The position numbers and the translations under genes were made by a program. 37,156 bases of DNA, taken from contig CAZXYS010000039.1 of assembly GCA_964645005.1 (NCBI GenBank), positions 1 through 37,156 on the forward strand, written 5' to 3'. Shown here in pieces: positions 1 to 8,424 of the stretch (position 1 is its first letter; every line of letters starts with the position of its first letter). The notes under the pieces are model-generated. The model searched no databases. It saw nothing but the letters and a program-made list of their open reading frames with translations, and was not told where the DNA came from. The DNA is from CAZXYS01 sp964645005. GTDB lineage: Bacteria; Bacteroidota; Ignavibacteria; Kapaibacteriales; UBA2268.

Positions 1-244
1 CCGGAGTCCCTTATATATCAATCACTTACTTAATTTAAGTGTCAAAGTCAAGAGATATAGGTTTAATCAAGATATATGGCAATCTTAACGGGGATACGGC
101 GCACAAAGTAATCTCGCTTGAACTGCTGAGTTACGCTAAAATTGAAAATTAACCCATTTATTTAAGCTTAAAAAACAATTATTTGTTTTTTCATCTCATC
201 CAAAAAACATGTCACCCTATAGGAAAGTGTTTGAATATTTTCTC
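1..244. other. Gene-free left edge
   Basis: AT-rich stretch at the window edge with no open reading frame that I can support and no recognisable RNA gene. It lies downstream of the minus-strand beta-helix gene and its terminator, so it may be the 3' flank or the upstream region of a gene outside the window. Confidence 0.5.
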
Positions 245-284
245 AAAAAAAAGAGACTGTCCCGAATGAATATGGGACAGTCTC
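245..284 (-). terminator. Intrinsic terminator of the beta-helix gene
   Basis: A perfect 11-bp inverted repeat (GAGACTGTCCC at 253-263 with GGGACAGTCTC at 274-284, 10-nt loop) is followed, reading the minus strand, by eight T (plus-strand A run 245-252). It starts 42 bases past the stop codon of the minus-strand gene ending at 327. This is the best-formed rho-independent terminator in the window. The stem resembles the end sequences of some insertion elements, but no transposase is nearby. Confidence 0.85.
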
Positions 285-326
285 AGTCAATTAAAAATTA
301 TCAAATCACTTATAATGTTTTTATAT

Positions 327-1652
327 TTATAGGAATCTTCTCCAGATAACCCATCCGCCGGCTATTGCCAACAGCCCGGACATAATTATTACAGCCCAGG
401 TAGTCATAGACGGAATAGAAGGATTAGACGAAACGCTGTAAGGTGAAAAGTCCGAAATTCCGCTGACGGAAGTAACGTAATAATCGGTGTCGCCATCCCA
501 GTTGTCGGTGGTTGAGACTGTATTATCTACCGGCTGCCATGCTCCGTTACCATGTAACACATAAGATGTAACCAGAGGATCGCCGAAATGATCCGGTTTA
601 TTGGCTTTTTGATAGACAAAGTCCAGATCAGCCGGGTCGCTGCCCGAAGTGTGATCTATGTCCCAATAACATTGTGAAAGGAAATTCTTGGCTATAGATA
701 CATCGTTATAATCTTTTAAATTGACCGCAAACGAATTACCGGCAGGCGCGGTAATTACTAAAGGACACAAGCCCAGGCTTGGTGTGCCAACAGTGAAGGT
801 TACTGAACTTGCAGTAGTTAATATCAGTCTGCCCTCACCGTTAGTATAAATGTAAGCTCCTCCGTTGCTGTTAACATTTCCGGAAACATATAAATCATAA
901 TCGCCTACTTTAAGCGAGCTTCCGCTTTCTAAATCAAGGTCACCTTCAACATCAACATCTTCTGTCAATTCTGAAGTTAGTTTTACAATATGTATGGTAC
1001 CGTTTGCAATCACATTATCTACCGCGTCCGGCAGATTGTCGAAAGCGTCAATATCCCATGTATGACCGTCGTTGCCGCCGCCGCTGGAATAATCACTGCT
1101 GACCCAGGCTTCATCTACTTTCCAGGGATCCGCATCAACATACAACGAGATATTATCGCCGCTGCCGTTTATAGTGCCGGCATCATCGTCGGGACCATCG
1201 TTGGCGCCCCACCAGTTGCGTTCGGCGTCCACAGTTACTGATGAATTGTCATTTTTGCAGCCATAGGGATTAATATCAGTCTGCCAATCCGTAACATTAT
1301 TATCTTTAATATTGTTGTGGTTTATAGAGGCATTGGCATCATCTTTTATGTGGATACCCTGAGCATTATCACGAATAATATTTCCGGTGTTAATATTTAT
1401 AGATGTAGATGTGCCGTACACCATAATACCTTTTGTATTATCGTAAATCTCGTTATTTTGGATAGTCCAATCATCGGAATTGTAAATCCTAATACCGGCG
1501 CTTGTTTTGCCTCCGTTAACCTCAAAATCACCGCCGGCTGCAGTATTATGTCCATAGATAGTATTACCTGTCACGGTGACATTCTCTTCATTACCGTTAG
1601 CTGTAATACCTCTGAAATAATTCCTCGTTCCGCTCCATGGGAAGTTATCCAA
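327..1652 (-). CDS. Beta-helix surface protein, C-terminal part (IPTL-CTERM tail)
   Basis: This is the downstream part of a gene split by a frameshift; the ATG at 1652 is probably internal rather than a real start. Residues 1-150 continue the right-handed beta-helix pattern of the upstream part, with repeated N-N-x-I-x-x-N rungs. Further on is a 'YVTSVSGISDFSPYSV' segment of the kind that precedes sorting tails. The last 29 residues (413-441) begin IPSMTTW, run through a hydrophobic helix and end WRRFL, which fits the IPTL-CTERM class of sorting signal. Known family: IPTL tails are thought to be handled by exosortase XrtH; no sortase gene is in this window. Inferred role: secreted, surface-anchored protein, possibly binding or cleaving glycans, though no catalytic residues are identifiable. 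The frame is continuous with the upstream part if one G is removed at 1715-1722. Confidence 0.75.
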   Translation of the reverse strand: MDNFPWSGTRNYFRGITANGNEENVTVTGNTIYGHNTAAGGDFEVNGGKTSAGIRIYNSDDWTIQNNEIYDNTKGIMVYGTSTSININTGNIIRDNAQGIHIKDDANASINHNNIKDNNVTDWQTDINPYGCKNDNSSVTVDAERNWWGANDGPDDDAGTINGSGDNISLYVDADPWKVDEAWVSSDYSSGGGNDGHTWDIDAFDNLPDAVDNVIANGTIHIVKLTSELTEDVDVEGDLDLESGSSLKVGDYDLYVSGNVNSNGGAYIYTNGEGRLILTTASSVTFTVGTPSLGLCPLVITAPAGNSFAVNLKDYNDVSIAKNFLSQCYWDIDHTSGSDPADLDFVYQKANKPDHFGDPLVTSYVLHGNGAWQPVDNTVSTTDNWDGDTDYYVTSVSGISDFSPYSVSSNPSIPSMTTWAVIIMSGLLAIAGGWVIWRRFL

Positions 1653-1698
1653 ACTGCCGTTATTATAAATTTGGTTATTAGTTATTTTTACATTAACA

Positions 1699-2511
1699 TT
1701 AAACGGTCCGGCATCCCCCCCCGTTATAAGCTTCGGAGTGATTCAACTCGATGCCGAAAAGATCATTGTCATATACGCTATTGCTATTAATTGTGATGTC
1801 ATTTGTAGCCTGTAGAGCCGTACCGCCATCAGCCAGGTCATCATCAGCCATGTCTCTGCTCGTATAAACAACGATACCTTTACCGGACCATGTGTCAATG
1901 TCCTGAGAATTCGAAAAGATCTCATTATTTTCCACTGTTACATTCTGACAATGGAAGAGAAAGATTCCGTAGCTATTGTCGGTGCAAATGTTGTTACGGA
2001 TAGTGACATTACTTGCGTCAATAGCCCACCAGCTTGCAAAAGTAAAGTCAGTTGCACCTGTAGGTTTGCTGCCAAGGATATAATAGTCTCCTCCGACAAC
2101 AATACCTGAATTGGTTCTTCCGACTCCACCGCCGTCAACGTCTTTAGCTCCCTGGACTTTAAAACCTTCTATAGTCACATTGTTTGCTATAACTTGAATT
2201 ACGTCTCTGTCATCACCGCCGCTTGTAGGGGCATTAATTACTACATTGGACGGATTCGAAGTATTTCCGGTTAAGGTGAGCGCTTTGTCAACTGTTATGG
2301 GTGAAGACAAATTATAAGTGCCGTCACCTACATGAATAACATCATTTGCGCTAACCTGATCTATAGCATGTTGAATTGTCGCCCATGGATTGCCTGACGA
2401 GCCATCCCCCGAGCCATCGCTGCCGCTCGTGCTGACGTAGTAATCCGCAGCGTTTACCGCTGATAAACTGACTACGAAAAAAATTATCAAATTGATTATG
2501 AACGTTCTCAT
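1699..2511 (-). CDS. Beta-helix surface protein, N-terminal part
   Basis: Begins with a clear signal peptide (MRTFIINLIIFFVVSLSAVNA, cleavage likely before ADYYVS). The entry motif that follows, a glycine/serine stretch then NPWATIQHAIDQV and ADVIHV-like DGTYNL, is typical of right-handed parallel beta-helix (pectate-lyase-like, DUF1565-type) proteins. Rungs such as NVTIRNNICTDNSYGIFLF repeat to the end. An AGGGG ribosome-binding site sits a few bases before the ATG. Reading ends at 1699 only because an 8-G run shifts the frame. With 7 G the frame runs on into the 327-1652 part and gives one protein of about 727 residues (2184 coding bases including stop). The family is secure; the exact ligand or enzyme activity is not. 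Confidence 0.8.
   Translation of the reverse strand: MRTFIINLIIFFVVSLSAVNAADYYVSTSGSDGSGDGSSGNPWATIQHAIDQVSANDVIHVGDGTYNLSSPITVDKALTLTGNTSNPSNVVINAPTSGGDDRDVIQVIANNVTIEGFKVQGAKDVDGGGVGRTNSGIVVGGDYYILGSKPTGATDFTFASWWAIDASNVTIRNNICTDNSYGIFLFHCQNVTVENNEIFSNSQDIDTWSGKGIVVYTSRDMADDDLADGGTALQATNDITINSNSVYDNDLFGIELNHSEAYNGGGCRTV
1715..1722 (-). repeat. Poly-G(8) tract at the frameshift
   Basis: The plus strand shows eight consecutive C, so the minus-strand gene has eight G. In the given sequence this reads N-G-G-G-C-R-T-V-stop. With seven G it reads N-G-G-D-A-G-P-F-N-V and continues in the frame of the downstream part without a stop. Homopolymer tracts of this type are classic slip-strand sites, but they are also common sequencing-error sites. 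Confidence 0.9.
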
Positions 2512-2963
2512 AAGACCCCTTTTGTTTAATTAATTAAATATTTGATATATACATTTATCATTTTAGTAATGTATTTATATTTTAGAATATATCTCCTAAA
2601 CTCAAATTGTAATTAAATAGGAATCAGCATCCGGTCAACTTTACAATTATTTTTCGAATGATTCCCACCAATAATATTATTATAAATATCATTTTTGTAC
2701 GTATTAAAATAAAAACTATATTTTATTTATACAAATTTTTCCGAGAAAAATTTGAATTAGATCAATTTTTAATTTTCAAACAACTTTTGTGCCATTATTT
2801 GGGAGAAGGGATTTAGGGATGAGGGAATTCTTATAATGAATTTTCCGGGATAATTTAAAAAATCGAAACTCCTTTGAGTGGAAAGCCATTATACAAATCA
2901 AATTAATAAAGATAACATCCGTTAAATAATTTTATCATTAACAAAAAGATATCAAATTTAACC
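2512..2963. other. Divergent AT-rich intergenic region
   Basis: About 450 bases between the divergent beta-helix gene and rimO. It must hold both promoters, but I could not find a convincing -35/-10 pair or TAnnTTTG box for either gene. No ORF, tRNA or strong hairpin is visible. The segment before rimO has no Shine-Dalgarno sequence. Confidence 0.5.
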
Positions 2964-4274
2964 ATGCAAACAAGAAAAAGCAAAATAAATTCGGCGTCGG
3001 TGGTGACGCTGGGATGCAGTAAAAATGTTGTGGACTCCGAATCATTCATAGCACAGTTGCGGGCTAACAACATAGAAGTGAAGAATGATACCGACGATGC
3101 GGATGCCATGATCATCAACACCTGCGGATTTATTGGACCTGCGAAAGAAGAAAATGTACAGGTAATCCTCGAAGCCTGCGAACTCAAGAAGCAGGGGAAA
3201 CTAAAAAAGCTCATCGTCACCGGCTGTCTCTCGGAGCGCTACCCGAAGCAGTTGAGCAGCCAGATTGACGGCGTAGATCACTTCTTCGGCGTCAACTCCG
3301 ACAAACAGATAATTGAAGCTCTGGCAGGCGATTACAAGCACAGCCTTATCGGCGGGCAGCGCATTTTGACACCGCAGCACTTCACATATATAAAAATTTC
3401 CGAAGGCTGCGACCATCCCTGCTCCTTCTGCGCCATCCCATTGATCAGAGGCAAATTCCGCTCCTTCCCCGAAGAGAAGATTTTGAACGAGATCTCGGCA
3501 TTAGCAGCCCGCGGGACAAGAGAATTCGTACTTATCGCCCAGGATTCCACATACTATGGCAAGGACACCCACGGCAAAAAGATGATCGCCGAGCTGCTTA
3601 GAAAAATTTCCGACATCGAAGGCGTCGAATGGGCACGCATGATGTACGCCTATCCTACGGCTTTCCCTTACGAAGTGCTGGATGTCATTGCTGAGCGTTC
3701 CAATCTCTGCAATTACATTGACATTCCCTTCCAGCACGCTTCCACGAAGCTGCTGAAATCCATGCGCCGCGGCACCACACGCAGCAAGACCGAAGAACTC
3801 ATCAACAGGATCAGAGAAGCAATTCCCAACGCCGCAATACGCAGCACATTCATTGTCGGCTATCCCTGCGAAACCGAAGAAGATTTCAATGAATTGCTTG
3901 ATTTCCTGCAATGGTCGGAACTAGACAGGGTAGGTGTATTCACCTATTCCAGAGAAGAAGATACACATGCCTTCCCATTGGGCGACCCGGTTCCCGAAGA
4001 AGTCAAGCAGCAACGCCGCAACACCGTAATGGAACTCCAGCAGCGCATTTCCCTGAATAAGAACAGACAAAAAATCGGAAACAAGCTAAAAGTCCACGTC
4101 GATGAAATACATGATGGCAGCTATTTTGGGCGCACCGAACACGACGCTCCCGAAGTTGATAACGGAGTTTACATTAATTCGGACATGGAATTACAACCTG
4201 GCGACTTTGTACTTACTGAAATTACAGACGCCGCAGAATACGACCTTTCCGGCAAAGCCGTAAAGAAGCTATAA
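2964..4274 (+). CDS. rimO: Ribosomal protein S12 methylthiotransferase RimO
   Basis: Radical-SAM enzyme that adds a methylthio group to a conserved aspartate of ribosomal protein S12, in the cytoplasm. Domains in order: an N-terminal UPF0004 domain with the auxiliary-cluster cysteines C18 (TLGCSKN), C54 (NTCGF) and C88 (VTGCLSERY); the radical-SAM core with C149-x3-C153-x2-C156 (EGCDHPCSFCAIP); and a C-terminal TRAM RNA-binding domain from about residue 375. At 436 aa it has the usual length. GCDHPCSFC and the following IPLIRGKFRS are characteristic of RimO rather than MiaB. The ATG at 2964 is the only sensible start and has no clear ribosome-binding site. It stands alone, convergent with the next pair of genes. 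Confidence 0.95.
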   Translation: MQTRKSKINSASVVTLGCSKNVVDSESFIAQLRANNIEVKNDTDDADAMIINTCGFIGPAKEENVQVILEACELKKQGKLKKLIVTGCLSERYPKQLSSQIDGVDHFFGVNSDKQIIEALAGDYKHSLIGGQRILTPQHFTYIKISEGCDHPCSFCAIPLIRGKFRSFPEEKILNEISALAARGTREFVLIAQDSTYYGKDTHGKKMIAELLRKISDIEGVEWARMMYAYPTAFPYEVLDVIAERSNLCNYIDIPFQHASTKLLKSMRRGTTRSKTEELINRIREAIPNAAIRSTFIVGYPCETEEDFNELLDFLQWSELDRVGVFTYSREEDTHAFPLGDPVPEEVKQQRRNTVMELQQRISLNKNRQKIGNKLKVHVDEIHDGSYFGRTEHDAPEVDNGVYINSDMELQPGDFVLTEITDAAEYDLSGKAVKKL

Positions 4275-4283
4275 AATAAAACA

Positions 4284-4307
4284 GCCCCCAGCCTGGCGGC
4301 CGGGAGC
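4284..4307 (+). terminator. Possible terminator after rimO
   Basis: A GC-rich imperfect hairpin begins ten bases after the rimO stop: GCCCCCAGCC pairs with GGCCGGGAGC (8 of 10 pairs, 4-nt loop TGGC). The following T-rich stretch (CATTTATTATT) is interrupted, so termination strength is uncertain. It may also serve the convergent minus-strand gene. Confidence 0.45.
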
Positions 4308-4399
4308 CATTTATTATTGGGAGTTATGTTTTCGGATATCATCCGATGTATTTAATAACGTCGGAAATTTTTATCTATTGTAGGTATAACTTAAAAAAT

Positions 4400-4705
4400 T
4401 TATTTATTATTTGAATATTTTTCAACGAAGTCTATAAATTCTTTTTCCCAGCCTTCATCAAACTTCTCGGGAAGCAGCACACGCGTCGTCATATTACCTT
4501 CACTGCCTTTAAGCGTGTACTCCCCGCGCACTATCACGCGGTAGAAAGGCTTTTCCAGATTATTTTTATATATCAGCTTACCCAAATTTCCGAGATATTC
4601 TATAAAATCCTTAGTTACTTCTTTGTCGTAGAGCACATCCACCGCATTCTTGCTGTCGAGACATCCTTCAACTTTTTTCGTCTTTACAACTTTCATATCT
4701 ATCAT
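4400..4705 (-). CDS. Small conserved-looking protein next to cysteine desulfurase
   Basis: A 101-residue soluble, charged protein that I do not recognise. It has one cysteine near the N-terminus (GCLDSKNAVDVLYD, C15) and a middle section rich in beta-strand patterns (FYRVIVRGEYTLKGSEG), with no signal peptide or membrane segment. An ATG at 4696 (MKVVKTKK) is an equally good start. It lies 19 bases after the aminotransferase gene on the same strand, so the two are almost certainly co-transcribed. By position it could accept or relay sulfur through C15, but that is a guess from context only. Confidence 0.65.
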   Translation of the reverse strand: MIDMKVVKTKKVEGCLDSKNAVDVLYDKEVTKDFIEYLGNLGKLIYKNNLEKPFYRVIVRGEYTLKGSEGNMTTRVLLPEKFDEGWEKEFIDFVEKYSNNK

Positions 4706-4724
4706 TATTTAAGTCACTTACGCT

Positions 4725-5873
4725 TTATTTATTATTTACGAAGGACTCGATTATATCTTTTACAGCGCTGATGAACTTATCGACTTCCTCATCAGTCGTG
4801 AAATATGAAGGACTTGCCCGCACCGTGCCCCATGGCGCTGCCCCCAGCGAATCAAGCAACAGCGGCGCACAGTGAAGCCCCGACCGCACATGTATATCAT
4901 ACGAGCTTTCCAGCGCGTAGTTAACTTCCTCAGGAACCATCCCCTTAATATTGAAAACAAAATTGGAATAGCAGCTATGCTCGGGATGGATGTACAACGT
5001 TATTTCCGGCAACTCACCCAACTCGTTCATCATCTTTCGGACATGCCTCTTCCTCTGCTCATGCATCCTATTCATACCTTTTTTGAAAAGGAAATCCGTC
5101 CCTGCCTTAAGAGAAGCTATGCCCGGCGCGTTTTGCGTGCCTGCTTCATAATACATAGTCATCTCGCGCGGCTGAGTGAGAATCTCACTTTTCACACCGG
5201 TGCCGCCCGTTTTAAAAGCTGTAAGAGAAAACGGCTCTTTCATATATAAACCGCCGATGCCGGGCAGTCCATACAGCGATTTATGCCCTGTAAATGCCAG
5301 ATAATCAATATCCCAGCCGGTGACATCTATCGGAATATGACCAGTCGACTGCGACGCATCCACAATTATCGGCACGCCATGCGAATGAGCTGTCTCAGCA
5401 ATAGCCTTAATATCCAGCACTGTCCCAGTAACATTAGAGCAGTGATTCACCACCACCGCGCGTGTATTTTCCTTGAAAGCCTTATCTATATTTTCCGGCT
5501 TGACATAAGCATATTCATCGCACTCAACGAAATCAACCTCTATGACGCCCTCACTCGCAAGAGTATTCAACGGGCGTATCACGGAATTATGCTCGATCTG
5601 GGTCGAGATCACATGTCCGCCATTCAATTCCAGCCCTTTTATAGCGAGATTAAGCGCTTCCGTACTGCCGGAAGTGAATACTATATTCAGCGGATCCTTC
5701 GCATTGAACAGCTTCGCCAGATTCATCCGGGCTGCGTAATCAACATCTTCCTCTTCTTTTTCCAGTCCCGTCCGCGAAGAATGCACAGGCATCATCAGAC
5801 AATGTTTATATACTTCGTCAAGCACTTCTTTTGGCTTGGGGTAACTCGTTGCTGCATTATTGAGATATATCAT
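4725..5873 (-). CDS. Cysteine desulfurase family class V aminotransferase
   Basis: PLP-dependent class V aminotransferase of 382 aa, closest by pattern to the cysteine desulfurase-like group that includes SufS/CsdA relatives. Visible landmarks: N-terminal YLNNAATSYPKP; the FTSGSTEALNLAI phosphate-binding turn at 66-78; H95; the substrate-side VDASQSTG at 171-178; the Schiff-base lysine K198 in FTGHKSLYG; and catalytic C335 in RSGLHCAP. These support removal of sulfur from L-cysteine (persulfide on C335), feeding Fe-S or thio-cofactor synthesis. A longer reading from 5900 exists, but the ATG at 5873 (MIYLNNAAT) matches where the family starts. The exact biological acceptor is unknown; the small gene downstream is a candidate partner. 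Confidence 0.88.
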   Translation of the reverse strand: MIYLNNAATSYPKPKEVLDEVYKHCLMMPVHSSRTGLEKEEEDVDYAARMNLAKLFNAKDPLNIVFTSGSTEALNLAIKGLELNGGHVISTQIEHNSVIRPLNTLASEGVIEVDFVECDEYAYVKPENIDKAFKENTRAVVVNHCSNVTGTVLDIKAIAETAHSHGVPIIVDASQSTGHIPIDVTGWDIDYLAFTGHKSLYGLPGIGGLYMKEPFSLTAFKTGGTGVKSEILTQPREMTMYYEAGTQNAPGIASLKAGTDFLFKKGMNRMHEQRKRHVRKMMNELGELPEITLYIHPEHSCYSNFVFNIKGMVPEEVNYALESSYDIHVRSGLHCAPLLLDSLGAAPWGTVRASPSYFTTDEEVDKFISAVKDIIESFVNNK

Positions 5874-6199
5874 GACTCGCCGATTTTTATTGAAATACAT
5901 TTACTAAGAATTTATAAATACTTAAAATAAAATAATTTAAGTCTATTTATTTTAAAAGTACCACTGCCTTCATTTTTGATAATATTACAATCAATTTATA
6001 TAATTGTAAAAATTTTTACAGTCATAATTTACTTCTTTTTAACCAAATATCAATTTTTTTATGAAATTTTTCATTTTTTTTATAAATGATTTGTTGGAAA
6101 TAGCGTATTAACAGCGAATAATCACTATTATTATCAAATATAATGACTTTCAATTATCATTTTTTCATTAATTTTCATTTAAAATTCATTCAGAATATA
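5874..6199. other. Divergent AT-rich intergenic region
   Basis: Very AT-rich spacer between the minus-strand desulfurase gene and the plus-strand polysaccharide operon. No coding sequence is supported. The only structured elements I see are the promoter-like box and palindrome listed separately at its right end. Confidence 0.5.
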
Positions 6200-6207
6200 T
6201 AAATTTG
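6200..6207 (+). promoter_or_regulatory. Bacteroidota-type -7 box before wzm
   Basis: TAAATTTG matches the Bacteroidota -7 consensus TAnnTTTG and lies 35 nt before the wzm ATG, giving a short 5' leader. No good TTTG -33 element is present at the expected distance, so the call rests on the -7 box and its position only. Confidence 0.4.
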
Positions 6208-6210
6208 TAG

Positions 6211-6227
6211 AATGTAAATTTTACATT
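6211..6227. promoter_or_regulatory. Perfect 17-nt palindrome over the likely start site
   Basis: AATGTAAA and TTTACATT are perfect inverted arms around a single T. The palindrome starts three bases after the -7 box, so it would cover the predicted transcription start of the export operon. It is a candidate operator for a dimeric repressor; AT-rich background makes chance palindromes more likely. Confidence 0.4.
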
Positions 6228-6242
6228 TTTCAGATTCAATAA

Positions 6243-7064
6243 ATGAGCTTCAGAGAATTATACATAGACGGCATGGATTTCATCAGGGGCATCTTCGACA
6301 AAAGGCAGATGCTCATGGAATTAGCCAGGCGCGACATGCTTCAGGCTAACCGGGGTACCTACCTTGGCATTATCTGGAACTACTTCCAGCCTCTGCTGTT
6401 CATCCTGCTGCTATGGTTCGTATTCGGGATAGGACTGCGCGGCGGTCACGACATCTACGGCACGCCCTTCCTGCTTTACCTGATATGCGGCATGACAGCC
6501 TGGAACTACTTTTCCGAGAATCTGAATTCCACCGCCAACATCCTCAACGAATACTCATTCTTAGTCAAGAAAGTGGACTTCAGCCTCGGGACGCTGCCGG
6601 TGGTGCGACTGATAAGCTCGACCATACCGCACTTGGTATTCATAGCCATGTCGATAATCATCAGCATTATTTATTCAAAATTTTCACCAATCAGTGTCAT
6701 ACAGATAGTTTACTATTACTTAGCCATGTCGCTGTTTTTATTGGGAATAAGCTGGCTGACCTCTTCGACCAGTTTATTCGTCAACGACATAAAAAACGTA
6801 ACGAAGGTAATCGTGCAGTTCGGTTTCTGGCTGTCGCCGATTTTCTGGCACATCAACATGATACCGGAAAATCTGCAATGGATTGCAAAATTGAATCCTA
6901 TGCATTATATTTTGACCGGATACCGTGACAGTATTTTTAACGGAATTCCATTTTGGGCAAAACAGGGCGAAACGATATATTTCTGGAGCCTGACCATCAT
7001 TTTCATTCTGGCGGGCGCAATAGTTTTCAAGAGATTAAAACCTCATTTCGAGGAAGTGATATGA
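6243..7064 (+). CDS. Polysaccharide ABC exporter, permease subunit (Wzm-like)
   Basis: ABC-2 type integral membrane protein of 273 aa, the usual size for Wzm/KpsM/TagG permeases that export undecaprenyl-linked O-antigen or teichoic-acid-like glycans across the inner membrane. An amphipathic N-terminus (ELARRDMLQANRGTYLGIIWNYFQPLL, the coupling region) precedes about six hydrophobic segments, and a late SPIFWHINMIPE loop with LNPMHYILTGYRD is typical of this family. It overlaps the next gene by four bases (ATGA), the translational coupling expected for Wzm-Wzt. First gene of a plus-strand operon reaching to at least 11803. Confidence 0.92.
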   Translation: MSFRELYIDGMDFIRGIFDKRQMLMELARRDMLQANRGTYLGIIWNYFQPLLFILLLWFVFGIGLRGGHDIYGTPFLLYLICGMTAWNYFSENLNSTANILNEYSFLVKKVDFSLGTLPVVRLISSTIPHLVFIAMSIIISIIYSKFSPISVIQIVYYYLAMSLFLLGISWLTSSTSLFVNDIKNVTKVIVQFGFWLSPIFWHINMIPENLQWIAKLNPMHYILTGYRDSIFNGIPFWAKQGETIYFWSLTIIFILAGAIVFKRLKPHFEEVI

Positions 7065-8422
7065 CAAACGACACAGCGATAAAGCTGGAAAACGTATCCA
7101 AATTCTACAAGCTCTACGATCAACCCAGGGATCGTCTCAGGGAAGCTCTGCACCCACTCAACAAAAAGTACTACAAGAAATTCTACGCCCTCTCGGACAT
7201 CAACCTGACCGTCAAGAAGGGCGAGATCTTAGGCATCGTCGGCAAGAACGGTTCCGGCAAATCGACATTGCTGAAGCTTGCCAGCAAAATCCTGACACCC
7301 AGCGAGGGCGTCATCGAGGTCAACGGCTCGATATCGGCGATATTAGAGTTATCCGCCGGTTTCAATCCGAAGTTCAGCGGACTCGAGAACATCTACTTTT
7401 ACGGCACGATCCTCGGCTTCACCCGCGAGGAGATCGCCGCGAAGGTGGACGAGATCATCGAATTCACCGAGCTCGGCGGCTTCATCCACCAGCCCTTACG
7501 CAAGTATTCGAGCGGCATGAAAGCGCGCCTCGCCTTCGCCGTCTCGACCAGCGTCAACCCGGACATCCTCATCCTCGACGAGGTACTGAGCGTTGGCGAC
7601 GAGCTGTTTAAGAGGAAGTGTTTCGCGCGGATGGAAAGTTTCTTTAAATCGGGGAAGACGGTGTTATACGTGAGCCACAGCACTCAGAGCGTCCTGAACT
7701 TATGCACAACGGCGCTCATGCTCGACAAAGGCGAATTAAAAGCTGTCGGCGAGACTAAAGACGTCGTCATCCAATACGAAAAATTGTTATTCGGCAGCTC
7801 TAAAAAAGAGAGCAGCGGCAAAGAATCTAACAACGGCAGTCCCAAAAACACAACTAAAACTCAGCCTGCAAATAAGTTGCCGACAACCAATCAAACGGAC
7901 AAACTACAAAACGATGGTGACGACGGTTCCTACTATCTCGAAAAATTAGTCACGAAAAGTAAGCGCGTTTACAAAGATTACGACGTAGATATCGAGGACA
8001 TATATTTCGAAAACTCTGCGGGCAAGCGTATAAACGTTCTTCAGCAGGACAAAGAATACACCTTGAATTATATCGCCAAATTCAATATGGCGATAGAAAA
8101 GGTATCATTCGCCATGTGTTTTTTGACTAAAAATGGCATTGTATTGGGATTTTCCGGTGGACTCAACTCCTTGATAGAGCATGATATTAACGCTCAGCCA
8201 GACGACCGCTACAAAGTCTCCTGGCAGTTCTCTTGTAACATCATACCCGGCATGTATTTCGCTAATGTCCAGGTAAACGGCAATATTAACGGCGCTTATG
8301 TCAGTCTAATTGACATCAAGGATGCCATCGCATTCAAAGTATTTTACCCTAACAAGAATATCTACGGCGGTAAAGTCCATTTTTTTCAGACAGTTAGTTG
8401 CGAGAAACTGGTGAATGTATAA
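7061..8422 (+). CDS. Polysaccharide ABC exporter, ATPase with sugar-binding domain (Wzt-like)
   Basis: The 453-aa ATPase partner of the upstream permease. Nucleotide-binding domain: Walker A GKNGSGKST at 61-69, signature YSSGMKAR at 149-156, Walker B ILILDE at 169-174, switch histidine H206 (VSHST). A flexible Ser/Lys/Asn-rich linker (about 244-290) leads to a C-terminal beta-sandwich (about 305-445) of the Wzt C-terminal type. In E. coli O8/O9a this domain recognises the modified non-reducing end of the finished polymer, so its presence suggests export coupled to chain capping. I chose ATG 7061, which overlaps the permease stop; an upstream reading from 6953 lies inside wzm and adds 36 unrelated residues. 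The next gene, a methyltransferase, is a natural source of the cap. Confidence 0.93.
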   Translation: MTNDTAIKLENVSKFYKLYDQPRDRLREALHPLNKKYYKKFYALSDINLTVKKGEILGIVGKNGSGKSTLLKLASKILTPSEGVIEVNGSISAILELSAGFNPKFSGLENIYFYGTILGFTREEIAAKVDEIIEFTELGGFIHQPLRKYSSGMKARLAFAVSTSVNPDILILDEVLSVGDELFKRKCFARMESFFKSGKTVLYVSHSTQSVLNLCTTALMLDKGELKAVGETKDVVIQYEKLLFGSSKKESSGKESNNGSPKNTTKTQPANKLPTTNQTDKLQNDGDDGSYYLEKLVTKSKRVYKDYDVDIEDIYFENSAGKRINVLQQDKEYTLNYIAKFNMAIEKVSFAMCFLTKNGIVLGFSGGLNSLIEHDINAQPDDRYKVSWQFSCNIIPGMYFANVQVNGNINGAYVSLIDIKDAIAFKVFYPNKNIYGGKVHFFQTVSCEKLVNV

Positions 8423-8424
8423 AT

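Noticed and set aside
6953..7060. N-terminal extension of the Wzt reading starting inside wzm
   Set aside because: The extra 36 residues are out-of-frame wzm sequence; the ATG at 7061 in an ATGA overlap is the standard coupled start and matches the family N-terminus.
8398..8424. Earlier start for the FkbM methyltransferase
   Set aside because: It overlaps the end of wzt and adds nine residues without a better ribosome-binding site; ATG 8425 sits just after the wzt stop.
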